Source: Hippophae tibetana (Eukaryota > Streptophyta > Magnoliopsida > Rosales > Elaeagnaceae). Taken from it: a stretch of 64,000 nucleotides of DNA. Position numbers and translations under genes: made by a program. Location: contig CM072810.1 of assembly GCA_037013495.1 (NCBI GenBank), positions 56,716,843 through 56,780,842 on the forward strand, read 5' to 3'. This document shows, one piece after another, positions 10,347 through 25,214 of this stretch; within the stretch, counting starts at the first letter, position 1; each line of letters opens with the position of its first letter. The notes beneath the pieces are model-generated. The model saw only the letters and a list, made by a program, of their open reading frames with translations. It did no database searches and had not been told where the DNA came from.

Positions 10347-11497
10347 ATTTGACAAGAGTTTTGGTTAAACTCTAAAAGAGTCCACGAAGTGGTTAACTAA
10401 CAACACCCAATAATACAAAGTATAGTCAAAACCGTAAACAATAATATGTGATAAATAGACAAATTTAAAGAGCATGTATTATACATTAAATAGAAAACGT
10501 GTAAATAATGGTTACATTTTTAATTAAAGTATAAGCATTTATGATGCACACATTGAATTCAAATTTTGCTCGAACAATAAAAGATCATGCACAATTAACG
10601 TTACAATTGGATAAACTTAAATAGAACTCTTGCTACCTGGAAAAAAATAATTATAATTAAATAATTATTATAACTTCTATTAGTATATAATAAATATATG
10701 AATATATATAACCAATAATATGTAAGTGGATAAAAATAAATATTTTAAAAATAATTAATATAATAAATAAATATGTTAATATAAATAACTAAGAATAAGT
10801 AGTAACTATATAATAAATAAGTAGATAAAACAAGTATTATATATATTATTAAAATATAATAAATATGTAAGTAAAAATAACTAATAATAAGTACTTATTA
10901 CTAAAATTAATAAGGGGTGGAAGAATAAAAAGATTTATTTGATTTGCTTCGATTCTCAAGTAGCAAAGAAAACAAAATAAGGTATTCATCGAAGAGAGAG
11001 ATGATTTAATTGCTAGAAATTTATTTGGATAGAATACACTACTTATATATTTAGTTTGTCGCAAAGTGTGAAGAAACCAATCAAATTTATTAACTTTTTA
11101 TCAAAAAATATATTTTACATGTAAATCAAAGATTATGTAATAAATAATTATTAATTAAAATAACAATTATAATAATATCATAATTTATAATAAACGAACA
11201 AATTATAATAAATCACTCAATTGCACAAATTTATTTATAAAAAAGTATAAATTAATTTTTTTTAACTAATAATAATAATATTATAATAGTTTTTATTATT
11301 ATTAAACTAAAAATATAAAAATTATTTAAATTATATATATAAAATTAAGGTAGAGTGGTAGACCACCACGTCAATATGGTGGATAGTCCGATCCCGATTA
11401 AAAATATAGTTCTATTCTTGTATTAATAAAGGTGAAATTGAGTATATTATTCTAATTTAAATAACAATATATAGTTTTTAAGAATAAAGATATCAAG
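10347..11497 (+). repeat. Satellite unit 10 (1151 bp), family A
   Basis: Partner of unit 8 in a 2300-bp dimer (shared aaatcaaagattatg and tgtattaataaagg). Local changes include gacaagag at the start, tgctacctgg, and aatcactcaattg in the second AT desert. Confidence 0.96.
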
Positions 11498-12646
11498 ATT
11501 TGACAAAAGTTTTGGTTAAACTCTAAAAGGGTCCACGAAGTGGTTAACTAACAACACCCAATAATCAAAGTATAGTAAACAACGTAAACAATAATATCTG
11601 ATAAATAGACAAATTTTAACAGCATATATTATACATTAAATAGAAAACATGTAAATAATGGTTAAGCTTTTAATTAAAGTATAAGCATGTATGATGCACA
11701 CATTGAATTCAAATTTTGCTCGAACAATAAAAGATAATGCGCAATTAACGTTACAATTGGATAAACTTAAATAGAACTCTTGCTACGTGGAAAAAAATAA
11801 TTACAATTAAATAAATATTATAACTTCTATTAGTATATAATAAATATATGAATATATATAACCAAGAATATGTAAGTGTATAAAAAGAAATATTTTAAAA
11901 ATAATTAATATAATAAATAAATATGTGAATATAAGTAACTAAGAATAAGTAATAACTATATAATAAATAAGTAGATAAAACAATTATTATATATATTATT
12001 AAAATATAATAAATATGTAAATATAAATAACAAATAATATGTACTTATTACTAAAATTAATAAGGGGTAGAACAATAAAAAGATTTATTTGATTTGCTTC
12101 GATTCTCAAGTAGCAAAGAAAACAAAATAAGGTATTCACCGAAGAGAGAGATGATTTAATTGCTAGATATTTATTTGAATAGAATAAACTACTTATATAT
12201 TTAGTTTGTCGCAAAGTGTGAAGAAAGCAATCAAATTTATTAACTTTTCATAAAAAAAAATATTTTACATGTAAATCATAGATTATGTAACAAATAATTA
12301 TTAATTAAAATAAAAATTATAATAATATCATAATTTATAATAAATGAACAAATTATAATAAATCACCTAATTGCACAAATTTAATTATAAAAAGGTATCA
12401 ATTAGTATTTTTAAATAATAATAATAATATTATAATAATTTTTATTATTATTAAACTAAAAATATAAAAATTATTTAAATTATATATATATAATTAAGGT
12501 AGAGTGGTAGACCACCACGTAAATATGGTGGATAGTCCGATCCCGATTAAAGATATAGTTCTATTCTTGTATGAATTAAGTTAAAATTGAGTATATTATT
12601 CTAATTTAAATAACAATATATAGTTTTTAAGAATAAAGACATCAAG
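11498..12646 (+). repeat. Satellite unit 11 (1149 bp), family A/B transition
   Basis: Matches unit 9 through the first half, then diverges in the open-frame region (aacaaataatatgtac, gtattcaccg). The 16-bp palindrome is broken by taatatgtacttatta. Confidence 0.96.
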
Positions 12647-13778
12647 ATTTGGCAAAAGTTTTGGTTAAACTCTAAAAAGAGTCCACGAAGTGGTTAACTA
12701 ACAACACCCAATAATACAAAGTATAGTAAACAACGTAAACAATAATATCTGATAAATAGACAAATTTTAACAGCATATATTATACATTAAATAGAAAACA
12801 TGTAAATAATGGTTAAGCTTTTAATTAAAGTATAAGCATGTATGATGCACACATTGAATTCAAATTTTGATCGAACAATAAAAGATAATGCGCAATTAAC
12901 GTTACAATTGGATAAACTTAAATAGAACTCTTGCTACGTGGAAAAAAATAATTACAATTAAATAAATATTATAACTTCTATTAGTATATAATAAATATAT
13001 GAATATATATAACCAATAATATGTAAGTGGATAAAAACAAATATTTTAAAAATAATTAATATAATAAATAAATATGTGAATATAAATAACTAAGAATAAG
13101 TAATAACTATATTATAAATAAGTAGATAAAACAATTATTATATATATTCTTAAAATATAATAAATATGTAAGTAAAAATAACTAATAATAAGTACTTATT
13201 ACTATAATTAATAAGGGGTGCAACGATAAAAAGATTTATTTGATTTGCTTCGATTCTCAAGTAGCAAAGAAAAGAAAATAAGGTATGAACCGAAGAGAGA
13301 GATGATTTAAATGCTAGAAATTTATTTGGATAGAATACACTACTTATATATTTAGTTTGTCGCAAATTGTGACGATAGCAATCAAATTTATTAAATTTTC
13401 ATCAAAAATATATTTTACATGTAAATCATAGATTATGTAACAAATAATTATTAACTAAAATAACAATTATAATAATATCATAATTTATAATAAATCACCT
13501 AATTGCACAAATTTAATTATAAAAAAGTATCAATTATTTTTTTTAAATAATAATAATAATATTATAATAATTTTTATTATTATTAAACTAAAAATATAAA
13601 AATTATTTAAATTATATATATAAAATTAAGGTAGAGTGGTAGACCACCACGTCAATATGGTGGATAGTCTGATCCCGATTAAAGATATAGTTCTATTCTT
13701 GTATGAATTAAGTTTAAATTGAATATATTATTCTAATTTAAATAACAATATATAGTTTTTAAGAATAAAGATATCAAG
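12647..13778 (+). repeat. Satellite unit 12 (1132 bp), family B
   Basis: First unit with the 18-bp collapse: one ttataataaat copy remains before cacctaattg. It has one extra A in ctaaaaagagtcc and a unique gtatgaaccg in the open-frame region. Confidence 0.96.
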
Positions 13779-14937
13779 ACTTGACAAAAGTTTTGGTTAA
13801 ACTCTAAAAGAGTCCACGAAGTGGTTAACTAACAACACCCAATAATACAAAGTATAGTAAACAACGTAAACAATAATATCTGATAAATAGACAAATTTTA
13901 ACAGCATATATTATACATTAAATAGAAAACATGTAAATAATGGTTAAGCTTTTAATTAAAGTATAAGCATGTATGATGCACACATTGAATTCAAATTTTG
14001 CTCGAACAATAAAAGATCATGCACAATTAACGTTACAATAGGATAAACTTAAATAGAACTCTTGTTATGTGGAAAAAAATAATTACAATTAAATAAATAT
14101 TATAACTTCTATTAGTGTATAATAAATATATGAATATATATAACCAAGAATATGTAAGTGGATAAAAACAAATATTTTAAAAATAATTAATATAATAAAT
14201 AAATATGTGAATATAAGTAACTAAGAATAAGTAATAACTATATAATAAATAAGTAGATAAAACAATTATTATATATATTATTAAAATATAATAAATATGT
14301 AAATATGTAAATAAAAATAACTAATAATAAGTACTTATTACTAAAATTAATTAGGCGTGCAACGATAAAAAGATTTATTTGATTTGCTTCGATTCTTAAG
14401 TAGCAAAGAAAACAAAATAAGGTATTTACGGAATAGATAGATGATTTAAATGCTAGAAATTTATTTGGATAGAATACACTACTTATATATTTAGTTTTTT
14501 GCAAATTGTGACGATAGCAATCAAATTTATTAACTTTTCATAAAAAAATATATTTTACATGTAAATCATCGATTATGTAATAAATAATTATAGATTAAAA
14601 TAACAATTATAATAATATCATAATTTATAATAAATGAACAAATTATAATAAATCACCAAATTGCACAAATTTATTTATAAAAAAGTATTAATTTATTTTT
14701 TTTAAATAATAATAATAATATTATAATAATTTTTATTATTATTAAACTAAAAATATAAAAAATATTTAACTTATATATATATAATTCAGGTAGAGTGGTA
14801 GGCCACCACGTAAATATGGTGGATAGTCCGATCGCGATTAAAGATATAGTTCTATTCTTGTATGAATTAAGTTAAAATTGACTATATTATTCTAATTTAT
14901 ATAAAAATATATAGTTTTTAAGAATAAAGACATTAAG
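13779..14937 (+). repeat. Satellite unit 13 (1159 bp), family B, longest unit
   Basis: Carries the 8-bp gain (atgtaaatatgtaaataa) and keeps the 18-bp segment. First type b open-frame region. Starts with aagacttgac at the boundary landmark. Confidence 0.95.
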
Positions 14938-16094
14938 ATTTGGCAAAAGTTTTGGTTAAACTCTAAAAGAGTCCACGAATTGGTTAACTAACAACACCCA
15001 ATAATACAAAGTATAGTAAACACCGTAAACAATATTATCTGATAAATACACAAATTTTAACAGCATATATTATACATTAAATAGAAAACATGTAAATAAT
15101 AGTTAAGCTTTTAATTAAAGTATAAGCAGGTATGATGCACACATTGAATTCAAATTTTGCTCGAACAATAAAAGATCATGCAAAATTAACGTTACAATAG
15201 GATAAACTTAAATAGAACTCTTGCTACGTGGAAAAAAATAATTATAATTAAATAATTATTATAACTTCTATTACTATATAATAAATATATGAATATATAT
15301 AACCAATAATATGTAAGTGGATAAAAATAAATATTTAAAAAATAATTAATATAATAAATAAATATGTGAATATAAATAACTAAGAATAAGTAATAACTAT
15401 ATAATAAATAAGTAAATAAAACAATTATTATATATATTATTAAAATATACTAAATATGTAAATATGTAAATAAAAATATCTAATAATAAGTACTTATTAC
15501 TAAAATTAATAAGGCGTGCAACGATAAAAAGATTTATTTTATTTGCTTCGATTCTTAAGTAGCAAAGAAAACAAAATAAGGTATTTACAGAATAGATATA
15601 TGATTTAAATGCTAGAAATTTATTTGGATAGAATACACTACTTATATATTTAGTTTGTCGCAAATTGTGATGATAGCAATCAAATTTATTAACTTTTCAT
15701 CAAAAATATATATTACATGTAAATCATTGATTATGTAACAAATAATTATTAATTAAAATAACAATTATAATAATATCATAATTTAAAATAAATTATCAAA
15801 TTATAATAAATCACCTAATTGCACAAATTTAATTATAAAAAAGTATCAATTAATTTTTTTAAATAATAATAATAATATTATAATAATTTTTATTATTATT
15901 AAAATTAAAATAAAAATATTATTTAAATTATATATATATAATTAAGGTAGAGTGGTAGACCACCACGTAAATATGGTGGATAGTCCGATCCCGATTAAAG
16001 ATATAGTTCTATTCTTGTATGAATTAAGTTAAAATTGAGTATATTATTCTAATTTAAATAACAATATATAGTTTTTAAGAATAAATATATCAAG
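14938..16094 (+). repeat. Satellite unit 14 (1157 bp), family B
   Basis: Has the 8-bp gain. The dyad CCACGAAGTGG is altered to CCACGAATTGG. The direct-repeat region is diverged (taaattatcaaattat). Confidence 0.95.
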
Positions 16095-17226
16095 ATTTGG
16101 CAAAAGTTTTGGTTAAATTCTAAAAGAGTCCACGAATTGGTTTACTAACAACACCCAATAATACAAAGTATAGTAAACACCGTAAACAATAATATCTGAT
16201 AAATAGACAAATTTTAACAGCATATATTATACATTAAATAGAAAACATGTAAATAATGGTTAAGCTTTTAATTAACGTATAAGAATGTATGATGCACACA
16301 TTGAATTCAAATTTTGCTCGAACAATAAAAGATCATGCACAATTAACGTTACAATTGGATAAACTTAAATAGAACTCTTGCTACGTGGAAAAAAATAATT
16401 ATAATTAAATAATTATTATAACTTGTATTAGAATATAATAAATATATGAATATATATATAACCAATAATATGTAAGTGGATAAAATAAATATTTTAAAAA
16501 TAATTAATACAATAAATAAATATGTGAATATAAATAACTAAGAATAAGTAATAACTATATAATAAATAAGTAGATAAAACAATTATTATATATATTATTA
16601 AAATATAATAAATATGTAATTAAAAATAACTAATAATAAGTACTTATTACTAAAATTAATAAGGGGTGGAACAATAAAAAGATTTATTTGATTTGCTTCG
16701 ATTCTCAAGTAGCAAAGAAAACAAAATAAGGTATTTACAGAATAGATATATGATTTAAATGCTAGAAATTTATTTGGATAGAATACACTACTTATATATT
16801 TAGTTTGTTGCAAATTGTGACGATAGCAATCAAATTTATTAACTTTTCATCAAAAATATATTTTACATGTAAATCATAGATTATGTAACAAATAATTATT
16901 AATTAAAATAACAATTATAATAATATCATAATTTATAATAAATCACCTAATTGCACAAATTTAATTATAAAAGAGTATCAATTAATTTTTTTTAAATAAT
17001 AATAATAATATTATAATAATTTTTATTATTATAAACTAAAAATATAAAAAGTATTTAAATTATATATATATAATTATGGTAGGGTGGTAGACCACCACGT
17101 AAATATGGTGGATAGTCCGATCCCGATTAAAGATATAGTTCTATTTTTGTATGAATTAAGTTAAAATTGAGTATATTATTCTAATTTAAATAACAATATA
17201 TAGTTTTTAAGAATAATTATATCAAG
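16095..17226 (+). repeat. Satellite unit 15 (1132 bp), family B
   Basis: 18-bp collapse, type b region, and gaatatatatataacc with an extra TA. Shares aatatgtaattaaaaat with unit 17, so units 15-16 and 17-18 form a dimer pair 2290 bp apart. Confidence 0.96.
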
Positions 17227-18384
17227 ATTTGGCAAAAGTTTTGGTTAAACTCTAAAAGAGTCCACGAAGTGGTTAACTAACAACATCCAATAATACAAAG
17301 TATAGTAAACACCGTAAACAATAATATCTGATAAATAGACAAATTTTAACTGCATATATTAGACATTAAATAGAAAACAAGTAAATAATGGTTAAGCTTT
17401 TAATTAAAGTATAAGCATGTATGATGCACACATTGAATTCAAATTTTGCTCGAACAATAAAACATCATGCACAATTAACGTTACAATTGGATAAACTTAA
17501 ATAGAACTCTTGCTACGTGGAAAAAAATAATTATAATTAAATAATTATTATAACTTCTATTACTATATAATAAATATATGAATATATATAACCAATAATA
17601 TGTAAGTGGATAAAAATAAATATTTAAAAAATAATTAATATAATAAATAAATATGTGAATATAAATAACTAAGAATAAGTAATAACTATATAATAAATAA
17701 GTAGATAAAACAATTATTATATATATTATTAAAATATAATAAATATGTAAATATGTAAATAAAAATATCTAATAATAAGTACTTATTACTAAAATTAATA
17801 AGGCGTGCAACGATAAAAAGATTTATTTGATTTGCTTCTATTCTTAAGTAGCAAAGAAAACAAAATATGGTATTTACGGAATAGATAGATGATTTAAATG
17901 CTACAAACTTATTTGGATAGAATACACTACTTATATATTTAGTTTGTCGCAAATTGTGACGATAGCAATCAAATTTATTAACTTTTTATCAAAAATATAT
18001 TTTACATGTAAATCATAGATTATGTAACAAATAATTATTAATTAAAATAACAATTATAATAATATCATAATTTATAATAAACGAACAAATTATAATAAAT
18101 CACCTAATTGCACAAATTTATTTATAAAAAAGTATAAATTAATTTTTTTTAAATAATAATAATAATATTATAATACTTTTTATTATTATTAAACTAAAAA
18201 TATAAAAATTATTTAACTTATATATATATAATTAAGGTAGAGTGGTAGACCACCACGTAAATATGGTTGATAGTCCGATCCCGATTAAAGATATAGTTCT
18301 ATTCTTGTATGAATTAAGGTGAAATTGAGTATATTATTCTAATTTAAATAACAATATATAGTTTTCAAGAATAAAGACATCAAG
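17227..18384 (+). repeat. Satellite unit 16 (1158 bp), family B
   Basis: 8-bp gain with the 18-bp segment retained. First unit in which the right hairpin arm decays from TGGTGG to TGGTTG. Confidence 0.96.
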
Positions 18385-19504
18385 ATTTGGCAAAAGTTTT
18401 GGTTAAACTCTAAAAGAGTCCACGAAGTGGTTAACTAACAACACCCAATAATACAAAGTATAGTAAACACCGTAAACAATAATATCTGATAAATAGACAA
18501 ATTTTAACAGCATATATTATACATTAAATAGAAAATATGTAAATAATGGTTAAGCTTCTAATTAAAGTATAAGCATGTATGATGCACACATTGAATTCAA
18601 ATTTTGCACGAATAATAAAAGATCATGCACAATTAACGTTACAATTGGATAAACTTAAATAGAACTCTTGCTACGTGGAAAAAAATAATTATTATAACTT
18701 GTATTAGAATATAATAAATATATGAATATATATATAACCAATAATATGTAAGTGGATAAAAATAAATATTTTAAAAATAATTAATATAATAAATAAATAT
18801 GTGAATATAAATAACTAAGAATAAGTAATAACTATATAATAAATAAGTAGATAAAACAATTATTATATATATTATTAAAATATAATAAATATGTAATTAA
18901 AAATAACTAATAATAAGTACTTATTACTAAAATTAATAAGGGGTGGAACAATAAAAAGATTTATTTGATTTGCTTCGATTCTCAAGTAGCAAAGAAAACA
19001 AAATAAGGTATTTACAGAATAGATATATGATTTAAATGCTAGAAATTTATTTGGATAGAATACACTACTTATATATTTAGTTTGTTGCAAATTGTGACGA
19101 TAGCAATCTAATTTATTAACTTTTCATCAAAAATATATTTTACATGTAAATCATAGATTATGTAACAAATAATTATTAATTAAAATAACAATTATAATAA
19201 TATCATAATTTATAATAAATCACCTAATTGCACAAATTTAATTATAAAAGAGTATCAATTAATTTTTTTTAAATAATAATAATAATATTATAATAATTTT
19301 TATTATTATTAAACTAAAAATATAAAAATTATTTAAATTATATATATATAATTATGGTAGGGTGGTAGGACACCACGTAAATATGGTGGATAGTCCCATC
19401 CCGATTAAAGATATAGTTCTATTTTTGTATGAATTAAGTTAAAATTGAGTATATTATTCTAATTTAAATAACAATATATAGTTTTTAAGAATAAATATAT
19501 CAAG
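18385..19504 (+). repeat. Satellite unit 17 (1120 bp), family B
   Basis: 18-bp collapse plus a 12-bp loss in the first AT desert (aaaaaaataattattataac without the middle of the inverted repeat). Left hairpin arm changed to ACACCA. Confidence 0.96.
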
Positions 19505-20653
19505 ATTTGGCAAAAGTTTTGGTTAAACAATAAAAGAGTCCACGAAGTGGTTAACTAACAACACCCAATAATACAAAGTATAGTAAACACCGTAAACAAT
19601 AATATCTGATAAATAGACAAATTTTAACAGCATATATTATACATTAAATAGAAAATATGTAAATAATGGTTAAGCTTCTAATTAAAGTATAAGCATGTAT
19701 GATGCACACATTGAATTCAAATTTTGCACGAATAATAAAAGATCATGCACAATTAACGTTACAATTGGATAAACTTAAATAGAACTCTTGCTACGTGTAT
19801 AATTAAATAATTATTATAACTTCTATTTGTATATAATAAATATCTGAATATATATAACCAATAATATGTAAGTGGATAAAAATAAATATTTAAAAAATAA
19901 TTAATATAATAAATAAATATGTGAATATAAATAACTAAGAATAAGTAATAACTATATAATAAATAAGTAGATAAAACAATTATTATATATATTATTAAAA
20001 TATAATAAATATGTAAATATGTAAATAAAAATATCTAATAATAAGTACTTATTACTAAAAATTAATAAGGCGTGCAACGATAAAAAGATTTATTTGATTT
20101 GCTTCTATTCTTAAGTAGCAAAGAAAACAAAATAAAGTATTTACGGAATAGATAGATGATTTAAATGCTACAAACTTAGTTGGATAGAATACACTACTTA
20201 TATATTTAGTTTGTCGCAAATTGTGACGATAGCAATCAAATTTATTAACTTTTTATCAAAAATATATTTTACATGTAAATCATAGATTATGTAACAAATA
20301 ATTATTAATTAAAATAACAATTATAATAATATCATAATTTATAATAAACGAACAAATTATAATAAATCACCTAATTGCAAAAATTTATTTATAAAAAAGT
20401 ATAAATTAATTTTTTTTTAAATAATAATAATATTATTATAATACTTTTTATTATTATTAAACTAAAAATATAAAAAATTATTTAACTTATATATATATAA
20501 TTAAGGTAGAGTGGTAGACCACCACGTAAATATGGTTGATAGTCCGATCCCGATTAAAGATATAGTTCTATTCTTGTATGAATTAAGGTGAAATTGAGTA
20601 TATTATTCTAATTTAAATAACAATATATAGTTTTCAAGAATAAAGACATCAAG
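19505..20653 (+). repeat. Satellite unit 18 (1149 bp), family B
   Basis: The first 300 bp copy unit 17 (ttttgcacgaataat). It has the 8-bp gain and about 12 bp missing after tgctacgtg. A single A insertion in actaaaaattaat frameshifts the open frame. Shares cttagttggatag with unit 21. Confidence 0.95.
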
Positions 20654-21787
20654 ATTTGGCAAAAGTTTTGGTTAAACTCTAAAAGAGTCCACGAAGTGGT
20701 TAACTAACAACACCCAATAATACAAAAGTATAGTAAACACCGTAAACAATAATATCTGATAAATAGACAAATTTTAACAGCATATATTATACATTAAATA
20801 GAAAACATGTAAATAATGGTTAAGCTTCTAATTAAAGTATAAGCATGTATGATGCACACATTATATTCAAATTTTGCTCGAACAATAAAAGATCATGCAC
20901 AATTAACGTTACAATTGGATAAACTTAAATAGAACTGTTGCTACGTGGAAAAAAATAATTTTAATTAAATAATTATTATAACTTCTATTACTATATAATA
21001 AATATATGAATATATATAACCAATAATATGTAAGTGGATAAAAATAAATATTTTAAAAATAATTAATATAATAAATAAATATGTGAATATAAATAACTAA
21101 AAATAAGTAATAACTATATAATAAATAAGTAGATAAAACAATTATTATATATATTATTAAAATATAATAAATATGTAAATTTAAATAACTAATAATAATT
21201 ACTTATTACTAAAATTAATAAGGGGTGCAACGATAAAAAGATTTATTTGATTTGCTTCAATTCTCAAGTAGCAAAGAAAACAAAATAAGGTATTCACCGA
21301 AGAGTGAGATGATTTAATTGCTAGATAATTATTTGGATAGAATACACTACTTATATATTTAGTTTGTCGCAAATTGTGACGATAACAATCAAATTTATTA
21401 ACTTTTCATCAAAAATATATTTTACATGTAAATCATAGATTATGTAACAAATAATTATTAATTAAAATAACTATTATAATAATATCATAATTTATAATAA
21501 ATCATCTAATTGCACAAATTTAATTATAAAAAAGTATCAATTAATTTTTTTTAAATAATAAAAATAATATTATAATAATTTTTATTATTATTAAACTAAA
21601 AATATAAAAATTATTTAAATTATATATATATAATTAAGGTAGGAGTGGTAGACCACCACGTAAATATGGTTGATAGTCCGATCCCGATTAAAGATATAGT
21701 TCTATTCTTGTATGAATTAAGGTGAAATTGAGTATATTATTCTAATTTAAATAACAATATATAGTTTTCAAGAATAAAGATATCAAG
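20654..21787 (+). repeat. Satellite unit 19 (1134 bp), family B
   Basis: 18-bp collapse. EcoRI site lost (ttatattcaaat). The 16-bp palindrome is altered to taataattacttatta, which puts a TAA in the minus-strand frame. Confidence 0.95.
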
Positions 21788-22925
21788 ATTTGGCAAAAGT
21801 CTTAGTTAAACTCTAAAAGAGTACACGAAGTGGTTAACTAACAACACCCAATAATACAAAGTATAGTAAATACCATAAACAATAATATCAGATAAATAGA
21901 CAAATTTTAACAGCATATATTATACATTAAATAGAAAACATGTAAATAATTATTAAGCTTTTAATTAAAGTCTAAGCATTTATGATGCACACATTGAATT
22001 CAAATTTTGCTCGAACAATAAAAGATCATGCCTAATTAACGTTATAATTGGATAAACTTAAATAGAACTCTTGCTACGTGGAAAAAAATAATTATAATTA
22101 AATAATTATTATAACTTCTATTAGTATATAATAAATATATGAATATATATAACCAATAATATGTAAGTGGATAAAAATAAATATTTTAAAAAATAATTAA
22201 TATAATAAATAAATATGTGAATATAAATAACTAAGAATAAGTAATAACTATATAATAAAATAAGTATATAAAACAATTATTATATATATTATTAAAATAT
22301 AATAAATATGTAAGTAAAAATAACTAATAATAAGTACTTATTACTAAAATTAATAAGGGGTGGAAGAATAAAAAGATTTATTTGATTTGCTTCGATTCTC
22401 AAGTAGCAAAGAAAACAAAATAAGGTATTCACCGAAGAGAGAGATGATTTAATTGCTAGATATTTATTTGGATAGAATACACTACTTATATATTTAGTTT
22501 GTCGCAAATTGTGACTATAGCAAATCAAATTTATTAACTTTTCATCAAAAATATATTTTACATGTAAATCATAGATTATGTAACAAATAATTATTTATTA
22601 AAATAACAATTATAATAATATCATAATTTATAATAAATCACCTAATTGCACAAATTTAATTATAAAAAAGTATCAATTAATTTTTTTTTAAATAATAAAA
22701 ATAATATTATAATAATTTTTATTATTATTAAACTAAAAATATAAAAAATTTATTTAAATTATATATATATAATTAAGGTAGAGTGGTAGACCACCACGTA
22801 AATATGGTTGATAGTCCGATCCCGATTAAAGATATAGTTCTATTCTTGTATGAATTAAGGTGAAATTGAGTATATTATTCTAATTTAAATAACAATATAT
22901 AGTTTTCAAGAATAAAGACATCAAG
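21788..22925 (+). repeat. Satellite unit 20 (1138 bp), family B
   Basis: 18-bp collapse with several one-base gains in A or T runs. Dyads damaged (gtcttagtt, gtacacgaagtgg). Confidence 0.95.
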
Positions 22926-24082
22926 ATTTGGCAAAAGTATTGGTTAAACTCTAAAAGAGTCCACGAAGTGGTTAACTAACAACACCCAATAATACAAAGT
23001 ATAGTCAAAACCGTAAACAATAATATCTGATAAATAGACAAATTTAAAGAGCATTTATTATACATTAAATAGAAAACGTGTAAATAATGGTTAAGTTTTT
23101 AATTAAAGTATAAGCATTTAAGATGCACACATTGAATTGAAATTTTGCTCGAACAATAAAAGATCATGCACAATTAACGTTACAATTGGATAAACTTAAA
23201 TAGAACTCTTGCTACGTGGAAAAAATAATTATAATTAAATAATTATTATAACTTCTATTTGTATATAATAAATATCTGAATATATATAACCAATAATATG
23301 TAAGTGGATAAAAATAAATATTTAAAAAATAATTAATATAATAAATAAATATGTGAATATAAATAACTAAGAATAAGTAATAACTATATAATAAATAAGT
23401 AGATAAAACAATTATTATATATATTATTAAAATATAATAAATATGTAAATATGTAAATAAAAATATCTAATAATAAGTACTTATTACTAAAATTAATAAG
23501 GCGTGCAACGATAAAAAGATTTATTTGATTTGCTTCTATTCTTAAGTAGCAAAGAAAACAAAATAAAGTATTTACGGAATAGATAGATGATTTAAATGCT
23601 ACAAACTTAGTTGGATAGAATACACTACTTATATATTTAGTTTGTCGCAAATTGTGACGATAGCAATCAAATTTATTAACTTTTTATCAAAAATATATTT
23701 TACATGTAAATCATAGATTATGTAACAAATAATTATTAATTAAAATAACAATTATAATAATATCATAATTTATAATAAACGAACAAATTATAATAAATCA
23801 CCTAATTGCACAAATTTAATTATAAAAAAGTATAAATTAATTTTTTTTAAATAATAATAATATTATTATAATACTTTTTATTATTATTAAACTAAAAATA
23901 TAAAAATTATTTAACTTATATATATATAATTAAGGTAGAGTGGTAGACCACCACGTAAATATGGTTGATAGTCCGATCCCGATTAAAGATATAGTTCTAT
24001 TCTTGTATGAATTAAGGTGAAATTGAGTATATTATTCTAATTTAAATAACAATATATAGTTTTCAAGAATAAAGACATCAAG
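22926..24082 (+). repeat. Satellite unit 21 (1157 bp), family B
   Basis: 8-bp gain with the 18-bp segment kept. EcoRI site lost (gaattgaaat) and HindIII site lost (aagttttt). Open-frame region matches unit 18, three units upstream. Confidence 0.95.
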
Positions 24083-25214
24083 ATTTGGCAAAAGTTTTGG
24101 TTAAAATCTAAAAGAGTCCACGAAGTGGTTAACTAACAACACCCAATAATACAAAGTATAGTAAACACCGTAAACAATAATGTCTGATAAATAGACAAAT
24201 TTTAACAGCATATATTATACATTAAATAGAAAACATGTTAATAATGGTTAAGCTTCTAATTAAAGTATATGCATGTGTGATGCACACATTGAATTCAAAT
24301 TTTGATCGAACAATAAAAGATCATGCACAATTAACGTTACAATTGGATAAACTTAAATAGAACTCTTGCTACGTGGAAAAAAATAATTAAAATTAAATAA
24401 TTATTATAACTTCTATTAGTATATAATAAATATATGAATATATATAACCAATAATATGTAAGTGGATAAAAATAAATATTTTAAAAATAATTAATATAAT
24501 AAATAAATATTTGAATTTAAATAACTAAGAATAAGTAATAACTATATAATAAATAAGTAGATAAAACAATTATTATATATATTATTAAAATATAATAAAT
24601 ATGTAAGTAAAAATAACTAATAATAAGTACTTATTACTAAAATTAATAACGGGTGTAACAATAAAAAGATTTATTTGATTTGCTTCGATTCTCAAGTAGC
24701 AAAGAAAACAAAATAAGGTATTTACCGAATAGATAGATGATTTAAATGCTAGATATTTATTTGGATAGAATACACTACTTATATATTTAGTTTGTCGCAA
24801 TTTGTAACGATAGCAATCAAATTTATTAACTTTTTATCAAAAATATATTTTACATGTAAATCATAGATTATGTAACAAATAATTATTAATTAAAATAACA
24901 ATTATAATAATATCATTTTTTATAATAAATCACCTAATTGCACAAATTTAATTATAAAAAAGTATCAATTAATTTTTTTTAAATAATAAAAATAATATTA
25001 TAATAATTTTTTTTATTATTAAACTAAAAATATAAAAATTATTTAAATTATATATATATAATTAAGGTAGAGTGGTAGACCACCACATAAATATGGTTGA
25101 TAGTCCGATCCCGATTAAAGATATAGTTCTATTCTTGTATGAATTAAGGTGAAATTGAGTATATTATTCTAATTTAAATAACAATATATAGTTTTCAAGA
25201 ATAAAGACATCAAG
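24083..25214 (+). repeat. Satellite unit 22 (1132 bp), family B
   Basis: 18-bp collapse, type b. Partner of unit 24 at 2280 bp, sharing catgttaataatgg, ttttgatcgaac, atttgaatttaaataac and tatcattttttataat. Confidence 0.96.

Larger units (their letters stand above)
1..12646. repeat. Family A block (units 1-11)
   Basis: Eleven units of 1149-1151 bp. All keep the 18-bp segment between the two 11-bp direct repeats. The open-frame region is of type a (plus-strand attcatcgaagagagagatg or close). Units 1/3 and 2/4 form one dimer and units 8-9/10-11 another, while units 5-7 are three near-identical monomers in a row. The intact hairpin arms CCACCA/TGGTGG are kept in every unit here except unit 2, whose left arm reads CCACAA. 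Confidence 0.85.
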